From Chrysopilus asiliformis (taxonomy: Eukaryota > Arthropoda > Insecta > Diptera > Rhagionidae), in contig OZ035963.1 of NCBI GenBank assembly GCA_964034945.1, positions 45,581,332 through 45,645,331 on the forward strand: a stretch of DNA of 64,000 nucleotides, in the 5' to 3' direction. The position numbers and the translations under genes are program-made. Numbering within the stretch: position 1 is the first letter of the stretch; every line of letters starts with the position of its first letter. This document shows positions 10,738-22,932 of this stretch, piece by piece. Under the pieces are notes generated by a model. It saw nothing but the letters and a program-made list of their open reading frames with translations. It did not search any database and had not been told where the DNA came from.

Positions 10738-11408
10738 AGGTTTCTGACAAATGCCGCGATGTACAAATTACGAAAATTTAGATTACATAGATTAGGGATT
10801 ACGTTGGAATAAGTTTCCAAGTACCGATATATAATTTTAATTCCCACGACTTTCTCTTTCCTACTCTATGAACTTTGATATTTCGAAATATTTGATAGCT
10901 CGAATTTTCATGTGTTCCGACACAACGAGGACTTTACATTAATTTCGCACAACAAAACTCACTCAATAAAGTTGTAAATTGAAAAATGGACGCTCCGCGT
11001 TATCTGAGGCCATGACATACAAATATCACCTGTATTCCTTTTTTCTTTTTCGGAAGTAAAACTTTAACTTTTGATTTGTATTTACTGGCTTTCTGGTGAG
11101 ATATTTATGTTTCTTCAAAAATATGTACTGCTTTTTGATTGTTATGAGTAGCGAAAGACTATTTTGTTGAATTACTCTCGGGTCAACTCTCCCAGACGGG
11201 AGGATCAAGTCTCCCCTTGCATGAGGAGACTTGATACTTTTATAACTTTTCGTTTTTTTTTATTAAAAGTCCATGTTTCCTTAAAATTTATCAAATCATA
11301 GTCTCTAAAATATGAAACCACACAAAATTTAACACAATTCGACAAAATAAAAGATGTTTAAAGATATAATATAAACAAGTTATAGCTAAAAGAAAAAAAG
11401 GAGATCAA
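10738..11408. other. No recognisable feature
   Basis: AT-rich. A short agtctcc/ggagact inverted motif lies near 11206-11230, and nothing more. Confidence 0.35.
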
Positions 11409-12630
11409 CCCCTCGATTCTACTTTAAATATTCTAAAAGATCTTATAAACTTTTAAGTCAAAAGTTTATAAGGGATTAAAAAGATTTGCTATTCTACTTT
11501 AAATGTTTGTGGTGAAAATTGAGACTAAAATGTTAAAAGAGGGTAATTATTTTTACGCTCTGACAATACCTGCGAAATGACATTTCTCAAGGTAATCTTC
11601 TGTTCGCGCGCAAACAAAATAGAGGAAACCTAAAATACCAAAAAAATTATTTAATTATGGAATCTGTCGGATGTGAAATGGTATTTGACTGTTTAAATTT
11701 TTGTTAAACGGTTCCAACCGTTTGATTAATTTTAGTACAAGTGTCTCAGGCATCCTATATGACTTCCGGAATAGAGCTTCAGAAACATAATATGGATTTG
11801 TCTCACCCCTCAACCGTCGAATTACGATGCGTTCAATTCGACTGAAAATTAATTATTAAAAACCTGTATTTCTCCCAATATCTTAACAGTACCCACTTTT
11901 TGATCTATTTTCGTTTAATTCGACTAATTCGTATTGAATTGTGCTTAAAATAATATTTTCCATTTTGATTCTAACACTTTTCCTCTTTCTGTCACTATTT
12001 ATAAGCTGCTTCCAATCACCTTAAGCCTAGTACGCAGTTCGAGTAAAATGGAATTTTCCATACAAATTTAACACTGCGCTTAAATTTAACCTCAGAAATT
12101 TTACCAAGCGGTACGCAGTTCGCTGGTAAAATGATGTGAAAAACTCATGTTGCAATGCTGCCTCACTAGATGGCGTAGAAAGTCTCCACTTGATTTTACC
12201 AGCATTTTAACTGTTCGGTACATTAAATTCGAGGTAAAAATTTGACAGATGAAAATAATAGAGGTTCTGTTTCCAGTTTTCTTAACGAGGTTGGTTTTTT
12301 AATTGTGTGTGCTCGGCTGTCAATTTGATTTCTCCACAAACAGTTTTTACTTCGGTTTTAATGTGCCAATTTGGAGACCGCGTTAAAATTTCATTTTACT
12401 CGAACTGCGTACTAGGCTTTATAACTTAAAAGAATTTTAAGGTTAGAATCGTCTTATAAATAGCAAAGCAGAATACGAAAATATTTTAAAAGAATTCACC
12501 ACACCAGGTAAAAGGTCAGCTGTTTTTGACAATCTTATAACCTTATAAGTAGAATACGAAATCTTTTAATTTCATTATAAGTCACGTTAAAAGGTTAAAA
12601 GACTAAAATATTTAAAGTAGAATTGAGGGG
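11409..12630. mobile_element. Inverted-repeat element containing a nested MITE
   Basis: The left end cccctcgattctactttaaa and the complement of the right end, cccctcaattctactttaaa, differ at one base, and the match continues weakly inward. The sequence caa borders both sides, a possible 3-bp duplication. The interior repeats cttataa and ttctactttaaa motifs. A separate MITE is inserted at 12024-12418. No coding region. Confidence 0.65.
12024..12418. mobile_element. 395-bp MITE, TTA duplication (Harbinger-like)
   Basis: A 27-bp perfect inverted repeat starts agcctagtacgcagttcgag. TTA flanks both ends (12021-12023 and 12419-12421). The motif gtacgcagttcg.gtaaaatg recurs inside near 12111. Three-base TTA/TAA duplications are a hallmark of PIF/Harbinger elements. 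No transposase. It is nested in 11409-12630 and so is younger than it. Confidence 0.8.
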
Positions 12631-12777
12631 CAAGTCTCCCTATTCTCCACTACATTTGTAGAATTGAAATACTTTGTTTAAATAAAAATTCTTTTTTTGT
12701 ATAAATTTAAAATAATGACTAAATTTTCTTGGCTACCTTTTCTTACTCACAATATTTGATTTTACAGTTAATACTAA

Positions 12778-13380
12778 GTTCACACCGACGCAAAATCACG
12801 TAATTTTGCGAAATGATTTAAATCTTAAACCAAAGTGTTCACACAGAGGTTAAAGTAATTTTGTTTGACATTTCAACTACAGGATTGCTATGAATTTTAG
12901 TGTAGGATTGCTATGAATTTTAGTAATATGATGAATAATACAATTCAAAACATCGGTGAAATATGTGCAAACAGAATTAGACACTTTAGAAAAAAATGGA
13001 AATGATCTGTAATGAAAATAAACAATTATTTTCCATTTCATATTTAACTGCATCATAAACATGTCCATTTATTTATTTTTTCAGATCACAGATTTACTAA
13101 TATATCCTCTTCGCGTGCGGAACACGGCTTCTTTTTCTTATATCTCCGTCTTTGCAATCCAGCACAAATGTCAAAACTGATGTACTCAAGAGAGCTGAAT
13201 GAGTGATGCAGGGTTGTATTCATTGTTTTTGCTTGATTTCGTTCCTAATTTTGTGGAAATTGCATACTTTTAGTGATTTTGAAAACAGGGTAATGTACTG
13301 GAAATCTCGTGGTTTCGAGGAAGATTTCGTTCAAAATTACGAAAATCTTCAAAATTACGTAATTTTGCGTCAGTGTGAAC
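12778..13380. mobile_element. 603-bp inverted-repeat element
   Basis: The left end gttcacaccgacgcaaaat and the complement of the right end (gttcacactgacgcaaaat, then tacgtaattttg) form an inverted repeat of about 31 bp with two mismatches. A 20-bp direct duplication (aggattgctatgaattttag) lies at 12881-12921. No target duplication is clear and no gene is present. Confidence 0.7.
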
Positions 13381-15258
13381 ATGCCTTCTCTACATATTTC
13401 CCTATCCTATACATATCGATGTCTCCGTGCAAGATTATCGTATTTCTTATGAGCTGTTAAAATTCTGGGAAGAATTATAGTTTATTTTTTGCTAATTTTG
13501 AAAGAAAATTGTTCAATCTGCAATTGTGAATCCTTAACATCTCCAAAAAGTGAACAAGTTTTATTTTTTAGTAAATAAAGAATTAACCATTAAAGAATGT
13601 CGTAAATCAAGTTACAATAATCTCGTACGGAGGCGTCGATATATGCTGTAATTATTATTTTATTTGATTAAAATTATGACTCAATCATAAAACAAAACCT
13701 TAATCGATCCCGAATTTTATGTTTCAATCTAATCAAAAATAAATAGCTTTGATTGCAACATCCAAAAAAAAGAAATTTCATTTTACAAGTATCTAAGCAA
13801 AAGAATTGTGCTTTTTTGTATTTTAAGAAATACTTTTGTTGCTCATCAAATGACGAAGTTGTAACTGACGATGAATGGTAGAAAAACATAAAAATGACCT
13901 TGTTACCGATTGCCAGCAGCAATTTTTGAAATGAGAACTTCAAAATTTAATAAAACATTCCAAAATTGAATACATAGGACGATGGTATGGGTGGGCCAAT
14001 GGAAGATGTTTGAAAGCATTACTTGTTTAAGGAATATTTCGAGAATAAGTAATAGGTTTTTGTTTTTCTGTCATGTTTGATCCCCACAACGTCCCAGATG
14101 AGTATGTTTTTGATGAATTTTCAATCAAGGTCGAAATAATGAAAGGTTGAAAATGAATCTGCAAATACGCATTTTTTTCATAATGGTTTTCGCATTTCTG
14201 AATCCAGATCAGGCAGTCTCTTTGGTGAAAAGCTCGGGCGATTTGCCATCTGTTAAATGCTGCTTTATTGTTTTTCATTTTTGATGTGAAACAAATTTTT
14301 CTGGTCTGTTTAAAGAATTCTTTTCTTCTGATAGCAAAATATATGCTATATTGCTGGAGGGATATGAAAAATTAAAAAAAAATATCACAGAACAACATTG
14401 TACAGGAAAAATATATAATTTTTTCTCGATTTACGTAAAATAAATATCCTGCGTCTATTCGATGACAAAGCATGACAGAACAGCTAAGAAATTCAATTTT
14501 GAAGTGATATTAAGTCAATGGTAATGCAAATATCTAAAATGGAATTAGGATCTGTTTAAATAAATTTAATTTCTTTGTAGTTCGAATCAAAATTCATTTA
14601 ACCCAGTAATGCTCACTGTTACATATAGGTAACGTAAAAATCTTCTTTTTTTGGAATTAATCTTGCTGGTGGTAGTTTATAGCAAAGTTATGGAATATCC
14701 AAAAGTTTCTCTTGTTCATTATAGGCCTAGCCCTCCTAAGAATTAATGGTCTTAAAATTATACAAATGCGAGAAATAGATAGATATATTAATTAGACAGA
14801 GAAAGTGTCATTGACGCGAAAACTGCGCGAAAATTTGGCTAGAGAGAACGATATTGTATTTCTTGTGCTTACATAATTGAATCGAAAAGTTATACCGAAA
14901 ACATTTTTCGAGGGCGCGGAATATAAAAAAAAACGAACTTTTTGTCATAACTATCGAAACAACTATTTCTGTTTCATTGTTTATGGAATATTGGACGAAT
15001 TGAGAAAAATATTTAAATTTTCTATGCAAAAATCAATGTCAAAGTTTGGTCTTAAAAGTTAAGAGCATGAATTTACAAAGCCAAACGTAAATTGAGAACT
15101 TGAGTCAATTTTCATACCATTTGTTCTTCTAGTGGGCTATTAAGTAACGCGTGATGTAAAAACCACTTTCTCAAAATTTCCATGCTGAAAAGAGCTGGGC
15201 GCTAATGCGTTAATATAATTCAGTGAGTTGAAATTTTGTCGGATTTACAAAATTGTAA
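13381..15258. other. No recognisable feature
   Basis: About 1.9 kb of AT-rich sequence. The open frames are short and lack any motif I recognise. Confidence 0.4.
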
Positions 15259-15578
15259 AGGTAGAAGTACCATAGATGATGCGATGGTCGTACCGACTTG
15301 TGTTGGACCGATATCGGGCCGACGGTCGTATACAACACACACGATACTTGCGATTTTGATCGAATAAATTTTTCTAATCGGTTGTGAACAACAGTTGTGA
15401 AATAATAATATCGTATCGACGGTCGCATGGCAGACCACAATCGATACAATCTGCCGCATGCGACCGCAGGTTTTGGCTCAGCGACGTATGACCATGCGAT
15501 ATCGGGCCCAACCGTCATTTCGTGTGCATACACTATACAATTATCGCTGGCGATACACTATACAATCTTTTTCTACCT
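15259..15578. mobile_element. Short MITE with TAA duplication
   Basis: Ends aggtagaa and ttctacct with TAA on both sides (15256-15258 and 15579-15581). The first eight bases match the ends of the larger elements at 40228-41578 and 50800-51930. The interior is rich in cgatatcg-like words (gatatcgggcc twice). It may be a diverged miniature of that family. The short end makes this less certain. Confidence 0.55.
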
Positions 15579-15692
15579 TAATTTTCACAAATTTGATTGG
15601 ACAATAACAACTTTCACTTCAATTATGGATATTTCAGGTACATGTCCAATCTTCGGCAACTGAATTTCAAACGTTTCGGCAACTGAATGCGG

Positions 15693-15793
15693 CGGGATCT
15701 TGGCGTTACAAACGGTAAGGCAAATCTAATATACCCTTTGGTTTCACCATACGGGTAAAAAACGGTGCATCTTATCAAAAAAGTGCAAGAACT
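15693..15793 (-). repeat. Family A fragment
   Basis: Contains gggatcttggcgttacaaac, then tataccctttggtttcacca and tacgggt, fused directly to aaaaacggtgcatcttatca. These are two separate parts of the 62671-63252 copy, joined after an internal deletion. Confidence 0.75.
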
Positions 15794-15839
15794 ATAACAC
15801 CGCATAACATGGGAGGAAGTAACTTGAGTGGAAGAAAAT

Positions 15840-15985
15840 TTTTCTTTACGAGCAGCCTGCCCAACACTAAAACTATATTAAAATCGATTAGGTAAAACTA
15901 TATTAAAATCCATTAGGCAGGACAGAAGTTTCACATCATGCGGGAGGAAGTGTTGCGAAAGTCCACCTGTCCAACACTGAAAACG
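15840..15985. repeat. Repeat related to the 61.9-62.1 kb region
   Basis: Contains tgcccaacactaaaactata and a duplicated actatattaaaatc.attagg. Similar wording (gcccaacactgaaaaccgta, gtggatgaaaatttc) occurs at 61930-62110. It is a fragment of an unclassified dispersed repeat. Confidence 0.5.
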
Positions 15986-16129
15986 GTAATAGAAGTGTCT
16001 AAAAAAACCGTCCACGCTGCGCGCTTACATTTTTACATTGATTGCGAACCATCGATGAATTGCAACATTTGTAAAGTTTTTTGCTGCAACCCATCAACAC
16101 CAATAAACCAAGTTGAGTTGACTTGAATG

Positions 16130-16205
16130 TGTCGAAGTCAGAGATCGAACCACACCCTCCGGCCTGCAGCATAAGTGCTTTACCACTTGAGCCGCGCTGC
16201 CAATT
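16130..16205 (-). repeat. tRNA-like (SINE-type) unit
   Basis: On the minus strand gcggctcaagtggtaaagc fits an A box, and about 30 bases later gtggttcgatctc fits a B box. The bases between do not make a convincing anticodon arm, so this is more likely a tRNA-derived repeat or pseudogene than a working tRNA. It shares the A box with 945-1012. Confidence 0.5.
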
Positions 16206-16339
16206 TGGTTTGAGGTTTACCTACGCCTTATTCCGCCTTCCGAAAGGCTTTAGTGTTCAATTCCGGCTTTTATTTTCAGCATTAACCTCCTGCCTTCCAG
16301 TGTACATATATGTAGTACATACAAAAATTGTGGCGTAAA

Positions 16340-18700
16340 CCAATATTGGAGCAAACATTTACCAAAGTAAAATTAATGCGTCATCCATTAGTTTGACATT
16401 TTGCTAAATGCAGTTTTTTTCAATATTTCAAAAATAAAGGTATTTAGCAAATACTCAATCTTTGACAATTTTTTCAAAAAAAAATTCAATTTTTTTATTT
16501 AAATGTTATTTGAGTCCTAAGGAACCAACTCTGTGAATTTCATTAATCTACCATTCAACAAAGGTTGCCTGTAGGAAGGAGGTTAAGAAAAGTTTCTATA
16601 TTTCCAAACTTAGGTTTTAATGGATAACAAAATTAGAATTATATTTGCTTCTCAGGAAAATCAAACTAATCGTATTACCGAATTACATTTTTTTCCCTAT
16701 ACATTTGTTCAGCTCAAAACATTTAGGCTAATTGAAATACCTGCACTTCATTATGATTTACAATTTCTTAGATATTTTCCAGCTGGTTTGGATTGCCTTA
16801 AGTTCATGTCATATTCCAAAATTAAACTTTATCATCCAGAAAAACTTCCTTAAATAATACGTGCAATAAAGAACCAAGTTTTATCATTCAATTAAACAAA
16901 TTACAAAAAACCATTTATATCGTGTTCGTTCAATTTCACTGAACAACAAACCATCTTAATTTCACTTTACTTAAGCACATTTCATTTCCGCTTTCTTCCG
17001 CGGACTTTTGCAGCAGCAGGCGGTGCAATTTTAATAATTACCACGTATTTCAGGGTTCTTGAGAAATTTTTCGTAATTATATTTAATTACAAGCAATGTG
17101 AAGGTAAACAGGTACTCGAGGACATGTCCTGAATTAAGAGGATTTCGCTTCTATTCAATACACTTTCTTTTGATGTTTAAGTATGGGTATTGAATTCAAG
17201 GCAGCCGAAGTGTTAAAATTAAAAAATTCTGAGAGTTTTGGAATCACTGTCTCAGGATTTAAAGAAAAATGTATTCTGCCAGTATAAACTACAACGAGTC
17301 CATATTTCAGATCTTAAACTGATAAGTATCTCCAAACTATTATCTAATTAAATATTTAAAATGAAACATTACTATTCAGTAAAATTTTCTCCACTTGGTC
17401 TAATGAAAAATCAGCATCAAAAATTGTAACTATATTCACATTTTAACGTAATTTTCTCTTCAGAAAATTGAAGAAAATGCTGAAGGGAAATAAATCGACG
17501 TCATCATAAATTTTAAGACGTTTTTCCATATCGACAACAGCAAACAATGGAAAAGCTAAATGCAAGGAGTTCTCAAGTCAATCCAAGGACATGGATTAAA
17601 AGTGGATTAAGTGCCTAAGAAGTTGGAGTTGACAAAAATTGAAAGAAAAACGAATATAATCTCTTTTGTCGCCCATGCAAACGCTTTCAATAACATAGAA
17701 AACGGAGTCCTTGAAATTTGGGAGGGCTAAAATCAATTGGCTCGTCTTTCTGCTAGTCGCTTTCTCGACTTTTTTCGGGACGGGAAAGTTTTCTCTCCGA
17801 TATGAAGGGTGGCTGCCTTGAACCATCGTTGGGGTGGGAAGAAATTCGTACTCCGATTCGTCTCTGCCAAGCATATGAATAGCATAATCACAAGTTAGCT
17901 TGGCTATGTTGGCTCCAATCATTAAAGCTACAGCCCTGCAGACTGGGTTAGGAGTGGTCGTGATGGCGCCAATCTTAGTTCGCCGAAGTCGTCAGAATGT
18001 CGGGGTCATGTCTTGAGTTCACATTTAACAAGAAAATCAGCAGCAGGGAGGCGAAAAACACCAGCAGAAGTCTCTATGAAAATCAGCAATTGTAAGTACC
18101 CTTATCGCTTTTCGTATATAGTGTTCGTTAGAGCCAGAAGAGGGGCTTGTCTTGTGAAGCACTGATGGATGCCTATTAATTGGCATAATATGAAGATTTG
18201 AATACAAGACGCCTACTGAAGGTTGCGGAACAAGGAACGAGCACAAATTTGCTTCATACTAAAGTTGGCTAATTGAAGGAAATAACTCACAAGGTGGATG
18301 GGCGAAATGCCGGTCGGTGTGGTTAGAATTATCATTCGACTGCCAGAAAATCCCTACAATTATAGTATATAGAATAAAATAAATTTTAGTCATTCAAGTG
18401 CCCATTGCTGTTTTATAATGATACGTTTCCATTATGTTTTGTCGCAATTATTTATACTTTTGATGGCGACGCTTTATGTTTATACACAATAACAGATAGG
18501 TATTACTGTACTTTTTTTTCCTTCTAACCTAGCAATATGAGTGGGAAACACGATTGGAATATGATTTACGGCTCAATTCTCGACATTTTAAGTGGACAAA
18601 ATTTCTTCGTATATCGAAACGTCGTGTATCAAGGTCTTGTATTTTTTATGTCATTTTTTATAGCAGTTCGATTCCTTTGAGCGCGCGTCTCTCGTCGAGG
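16340..18700. other. No recognisable feature
   Basis: About 2.4 kb without supported structure. A 108-codon minus-strand frame at 17596-17922 (EYEFLPTPTMVQ, SYRRENFPVPKK) resembles nothing I know. It has no partner signals, so I do not call it a gene. Confidence 0.35.
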
Positions 18701-18703
18701 CGA

Positions 18704-18840
18704 GGCGCCTGAAATTTTGTATTCCCTTACACGCCATCCAGACCTGCGGAAACGTTCACAGGATTGTTAACAGAAATGTCATTAGAAAATTCTGTTGTGA
18801 CGTAGGTGGGCTGCTGATTCTGGCATGACGTTTCTCAGCC
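18704..18840 (-). repeat. Dispersed repeat, inverted copy at 34.95 kb
   Basis: Shares ttacacgccatccagacctg, aaatgtcattagaaaattct and gtaggtgggctgctgattct with the complement of 34925-35055, with few differences over about 120 bp. Neither copy has a clear end. Unclassified. Confidence 0.75.
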
Positions 18841-19262
18841 ATAGGGTAATTCTACCACTAACGCATCTGTAAGTCCTAAATGTCAAAATGTCGGCTGCGG
18901 GGAAAACAATCTGTGAGAGTTGAAAAATTACTTGGTATTTTAAATTGAAAATCGGGATAAAATTTAGGTAAAATGAGATAAAATTTAGTTTTGAAAATCA
19001 CTAATCAATTTTCCACTGCTGTATTATCTGTGACTATACGGTCATGACGTCCCTTAGAATAATTTAAGTGGTTACAATTTAGAATTAATCAAATGGTTTA
19101 CCAAATTTCTTTAATTTACTGTGTATTTATTAATTTAATTTGCAAGCGATGCTCGGCCATATGAATTCCCATTGAATATTTTTTAAAGCTGATTGTTTCC
19201 CCGGATCGCACTTACCCATGCGCAGCATCCCAGCAAATACATAATTTTTTTTTGCTCTATTA

Positions 19263-19641
19263 CCCAATGAACGCAACGCGAACGCAGAAACTGTCACTTA
19301 CAAGTTTGTTGCATAGAAATCATTTGAAGTGAGCACAGTAAACGCAACTACAACGCAAAAGTTTGCAAACTTCTAACTTTGCCGCAGAATTCATAAAGTG
19401 AGGTTGGGGAAATGTCGTTCGAGGAAAAATTGATAGCCTTAGTGCAAATAACAAAGATAAAGACCAACAAAGCGAATTATCGCTTCAAAATTATCCATTT
19501 TTGTAATTTTGCCAGCTTTATACCACTTTATATTATGTCACTTGTACTACTTCACGAGATGCCATTGGGCTCTGCCGCTGAAATATTGCGCTGCGTGACA
19601 GTTCACAGCGTTGGAGTTGCGTTCGCGTTGCGTTCATTGGG
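19263..19641. mobile_element. 379-bp inverted-repeat element
   Basis: The 24-bp ends cccaatgaacgcaacgcgaa and their exact inverse at 19618-19641. A small gcgttgg/gttgcg echo lies inside the right arm. There is no clear target duplication and no coding capacity. Confidence 0.75.
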
Positions 19642-19894
19642 CTCCAGAGGTTAGACTTTGACCCATTATTCGCCGCTCGTAGATGCATTGAAATTTTCCT
19701 TTGTGGACACTTCGTTTGGGTTGAATATGACTTTCAAAAAGTTTCAGAATTTTCCGACCAATACTTTTCCCGAAAATAGTGGTAAAAATTCTTAACAACG
19801 GCGAGTAGCCGATACTTTAATATGCTCAACATGTGGTATTTTTTCAGAAATAGGTAGACATTTTTTTTGATTATAAGCCAAGGGCTCGACCTCT

Positions 19895-20190
19895 TACCGC
19901 TTCGCGGTCCATTTCTGGGAAAAATAAACAATAATGCGAAAAAAGTTTTGTGGTAAGAATTCTTATCAACGGCCAAAAACGAAGTCTTTTACGTTTCTGG
20001 AAAGGGTTTTTGTCTGTTTCGTGGCAAAAACTGGGAAAATCCAATCAACATGTTTTTCATTTTTTCATCAATGAAAAAAATAAGGTTATATATAGAGCGC
20101 GACCGAAGGTCAGTTTTTGGCCGAAGCCGAACTTTGCCATTTTTTCTTAATCTTCGGCCGAAGCTGAAGTCGAAGCCGAAGGTTTGCATA
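19895..20190. repeat. Short palindromes rich in ttcgg/ccgaa
   Basis: Contains ccgcttcgcgg and several ggccgaag, cttcggcc and gaagccgaa words, reminiscent of the 6576-6690 cluster but looser. Overlapping frames on both strands (RPKTDLRS, SFWPKPN) are by-products of this symmetry. Confidence 0.45.
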
Positions 20191-20241
20191 AAAGCTGAGA
20201 TGGATGTTTACCTTAAGGGAAAAGCAATTGCGGTTCTAAAG

Positions 20242-20794
20242 GGTCTTTCAATAAGGACATAACAATTTTGTATTTTAATAAAAACGCACCCTAAAATTTT
20301 TTTTATGATCTGGCAATGCTAAAATGTCAGTTAAGGTTTACATTTTAATCATGGTGAAGTGCACGAACGAGCAATGCCACACAGCTGGTCAAACAATTGA
20401 TCTATTGAAGGAGAAGTTCGGTAATCGTGTAATCTCGAGAAATGGTCCGGTCGAATGGCCACCTCGCTCATGCGATTTAACGCCGTTGGATTTTTTTTTA
20501 TGGGGTTATGTTAAGTCGTTGGTTTATAGCAACAAGCCAACAACGTTAGAGGAGCTCAGGAACAATATCGAACGCGAAATTGCCAACGTTCCGGCCGATA
20601 TGTGTGGAAGAGTGGTGGAAAATTGGCTCCAAAGAATCAATTAGCAAACGTGCTCGCGGTGGCCATATGAACGACATCGAATTTCATACTTAAATGTAAC
20701 ATGTTCACTACACCTGGAATAAATTTCAGCCCAATATCTCAATTATTCTGTGTTTTATTTAAATACAAAATTGTTATGTCCTTATTGAAAGACC
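20242..20794 (+). mobile_element. Internally deleted mariner-like transposon
   Basis: Bases 20242-20275 (ggtctttcaataaggacata, then acaattttgtattt) are an exact inverted copy of 20761-20794. At 553 bp it is far shorter than a full element, and only the end of a transposase is left inside. TA duplications are not adjacent to these ends, so the true borders may differ by a few bases. Confidence 0.8.
20351..20644 (+). pseudogene. Mariner-like transposase C-terminal fragment
   Basis: The frame retains CHTAGQTIDLLKEKFG, then NGPVEWPPRSCDLTPLDFFL and WGYVKSLVYSNKPTTLEE, the tail of a Tc1/mariner-superfamily (DDE_3) transposase. The third catalytic acid is the Asp of TPLDFF. The second one, expected in a DGATCHTA-like motif, is lost: the preceding residues read TNEQ. 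The DNA-binding domain and first Asp are deleted. The stop at 20642-20644 is probably native. The start methionine is arbitrary. Confidence 0.85.
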
Positions 20795-20799
20795 AGATA

Positions 20800-21180
20800 T
20801 TAAAAAAAATGTCCCGTTAAAATATAACAAAAACATTTGAAGATTTACAAAAAAACAATTCCCATCAATAATAAAGAAAACAATTATTAACATTTTGATA
20901 TCTTAAAAATTGCCATAATAGGAAAACTTGTACTCTAATGGTTAATCTACAACGTACTTGTAAAATTTTTTGAAAATAGTTGTTTTTGAAAATTAAGAAA
21001 TTCAATTGCAATACAACTTTCAACATCTAACAAAAAAATTGTTTGTAAAGCTCATTAAAATATTTTTAATTGACAAGAAAATGTCGCCGGAAAATAAAAC
21101 ATTTTTTATGATCCGCCGTTCACCAAATACAAAATTTTGGAAAACTTGAGTTTCAGAAAAAATATAAGAAAAGCTACCAT
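20800..21180. other. No recognisable feature
   Basis: AT-rich, with nothing supported. Confidence 0.35.
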
Positions 21181-21500
21181 CCTTATTTGTTTGGAGAAGG
21201 GGAGAAGTATTGGTCCAACTGGATTTTAATGTATGTATGTGTTATGTAAAATCCTATTCCAAACACATTTTATCCTTATAAGTTTTTCAAAACGACTCAC
21301 CGTTATCGAGAAAATTCCAAACAACTGGGATTTTGCCCATTCAAGAACTTAGCCTTACCATTTACAAGAAAAGGAACTGCAAAAATTTTCAAGTCTAACT
21401 CAATCCCTTCGAAAGTTATGGTGTTCTCGGACAGACGGACGGACAGACATGCGGAATTCAAATGTTTTGTCATCCCAAACAACCAATCCGGAGGACCACC
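21180..21500 (-). repeat. Family B repeat copy
   Basis: On the minus strand it contains gtccgtccgtctgtcc, tcgagaaccg-like and caagaacttagcc (complement) words shared with 35800-36085 and 62325-62660: a GTCC/GTCT microsatellite, then a 'ttgag.tagacttgaaat' segment, then 'ggcaatgctaagttcttgaa'. It ends near aaccaatccggaggaccacc, a unit of the minisatellite found at 23.7 kb. Confidence 0.6.
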
Positions 21501-21892
21501 CCTGTTTACGCACAGCTCGAGTAAACGTATACTCGGAACAGAAACAAATAAGAAACCAGCACTTTTAATTGTAAAATATATTAACTTTATATTTTCAATT
21601 TTAATATATATATAATTCAATCAATTCTAAATCGTCAAAGTTGTTGAATGAAATGTTTGTAAATAATTAAATCCTTTACAATAATTCTAGTGACATTAAT
21701 TCAAAGTTATAAAATTTGCGTTGGCTGCAAAAACAGCGGTTGACCAGTCAGAGCTGGTAGATCGGAATCCTTCGACAGCTGGATGAATTCTGATGGTGCT
21801 GAGTGTGTTACTCTGTTTTTATAGGCACTCTACCGGATGTGTTCGATCTTCTAGAAACATCTGACAGAACTCAGCACCTCTAAGGGGCCTAT

Positions 21893-22553
21893 TGCGGTTA
21901 TCGATATCTATTCGATCGACCATCGTTGGCCGGAACGATCGAAAAACAATTTGGTATTGCGTAAAGTTCATCGTTCAAGCAATCGCTATTGTGAATTTTT
22001 TAGTGTTTGACGTTTGGGAATTCACATTGTTGAAGGTATTTTAATGTTTAAAAATGACTTCAACGCAGAAAATACAATATTAAGCTACCTTAAAACATAG
22101 AGGAGGTGGATAACAATGGCGATATGAGCGAAATTACACCAGAAGACGGTTTTACAAACCAACGTCAAGGCGAAAATATTAAACACCGAATGTTGAGTTC
22201 TTTGAATTGACCAATATTTCAAATCTATGTGAATAAAAAAGTTTTTAAGTTCATTTTTTATTTAAATTATTTTTATACCACTTTCGTGTTATTTATCTGC
22301 ATTTTTTCAACCAATTTTTATATCGGATTCTTGATCGAGGTTTTGATCAAGATATTCCTCATTAATAATTTCCTAATGTGTACAAATACTTCCATTTTAT
22401 TATTAGCCTCTAATTTTGATAAAAAAAAGTAATTGCAATGCTTCACCGATCGCTAACTTGACATAAACTTCACCGAACGATCAAACAAATGTCATCGTTC
22501 CCAACTGAACGATTTCATCGTTCACGAACGATAAAATCGATTATCGCAATACC
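21893..22553 (+). mobile_element. Harbinger-like element remnant
   Basis: The left end tattgcggttatcgat and the complement of the right end, tattgcgataatcgat, form a short imperfect inverted repeat. Many cgatcg/gaacgatc words lie in both arms. It encloses the transposase-tail candidate at 22094-22210. No clear 3-bp duplication. Confidence 0.5.
22094..22210 (+). pseudogene. Possible Harbinger transposase C-terminus
   Basis: The frame reads NIEEVDNNGDMSEI, TPEDGF and QRQGENIKHRMLSSLN, then a stop at 22208-22210. An acidic stretch followed by a basic tail of the form G..IR..L...L is how many PIF/Harbinger transposases end. There is no catalytic domain. This is a weak, composition-level match; nothing longer supports it. 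Confidence 0.35.
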
Positions 22554-22622
22554 GATTTTTCGATTTGACATTTGAGTTTCGTTTAGGTTTGTTTATTTTG
22601 TGATCGTTGCTACTGATCGAGG

Positions 22623-22920
22623 ATGAAAGGTAATTTTTTATGTTACAATTTATAATTTTAATTTGATTATTCCAGGTGTGTGGCTCCAACAAATGCGATT
22701 CGTTTTGGTAAGAATTTTATATTAGTGATTTCTTAATGGTAATTTGTTTCTGTATTTTTAGGTTAGAAGCTTCCGGCGGTACGGAACAACCCCATTTACC
22801 ACCACCAACCAATCCGGAGGAAAACCCCATTTACCACCACCAACCAATCCGGAGGACCACCCCATTTACCACCACCAACCACTCCAAAATTTTCAAAAAT
22901 TTTAATCGCAGTATGTTTTT
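22623..22920 (+). other. Candidate short spliced exons upstream of the RING fragment
   Basis: ATG at 22623 is followed by gtaatt. An acceptor ttccag precedes 22676. The next segment ends at 22707 before gtaaga, and tatttttag precedes 22762. Spliced together, the three pieces stay in frame (MKGVWLQQMRFVL, then VRSFRRYGTT) and run into the 35-bp minisatellite. The splice sites are near consensus and the phase is kept, but there is no homology to confirm that it is a gene. Confidence 0.3.
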
Positions 22921-22932
22921 TGTTTAACTTTG
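22786..22932 (-). repeat. Left inverted minisatellite arm
   Basis: Three units of a 35-bp repeat (ccccatttaccaccaccaac, then caatccggaggac) followed by ccaaaattttcaaaaatttt and aatcgcagtatg. This is the reverse complement of 23672-23856. The distal segment is also repeated once in tandem at 22943-22993. Confidence 0.85.

Noticed and set aside
16130..16205. Functional tRNA gene
   Set aside because: A and B boxes are present, but the anticodon arm and acceptor stem do not pair convincingly.
17596..17922. 108-codon minus-strand frame
   Set aside because: No similarity, no start or splice context, and flanking sequence is featureless.
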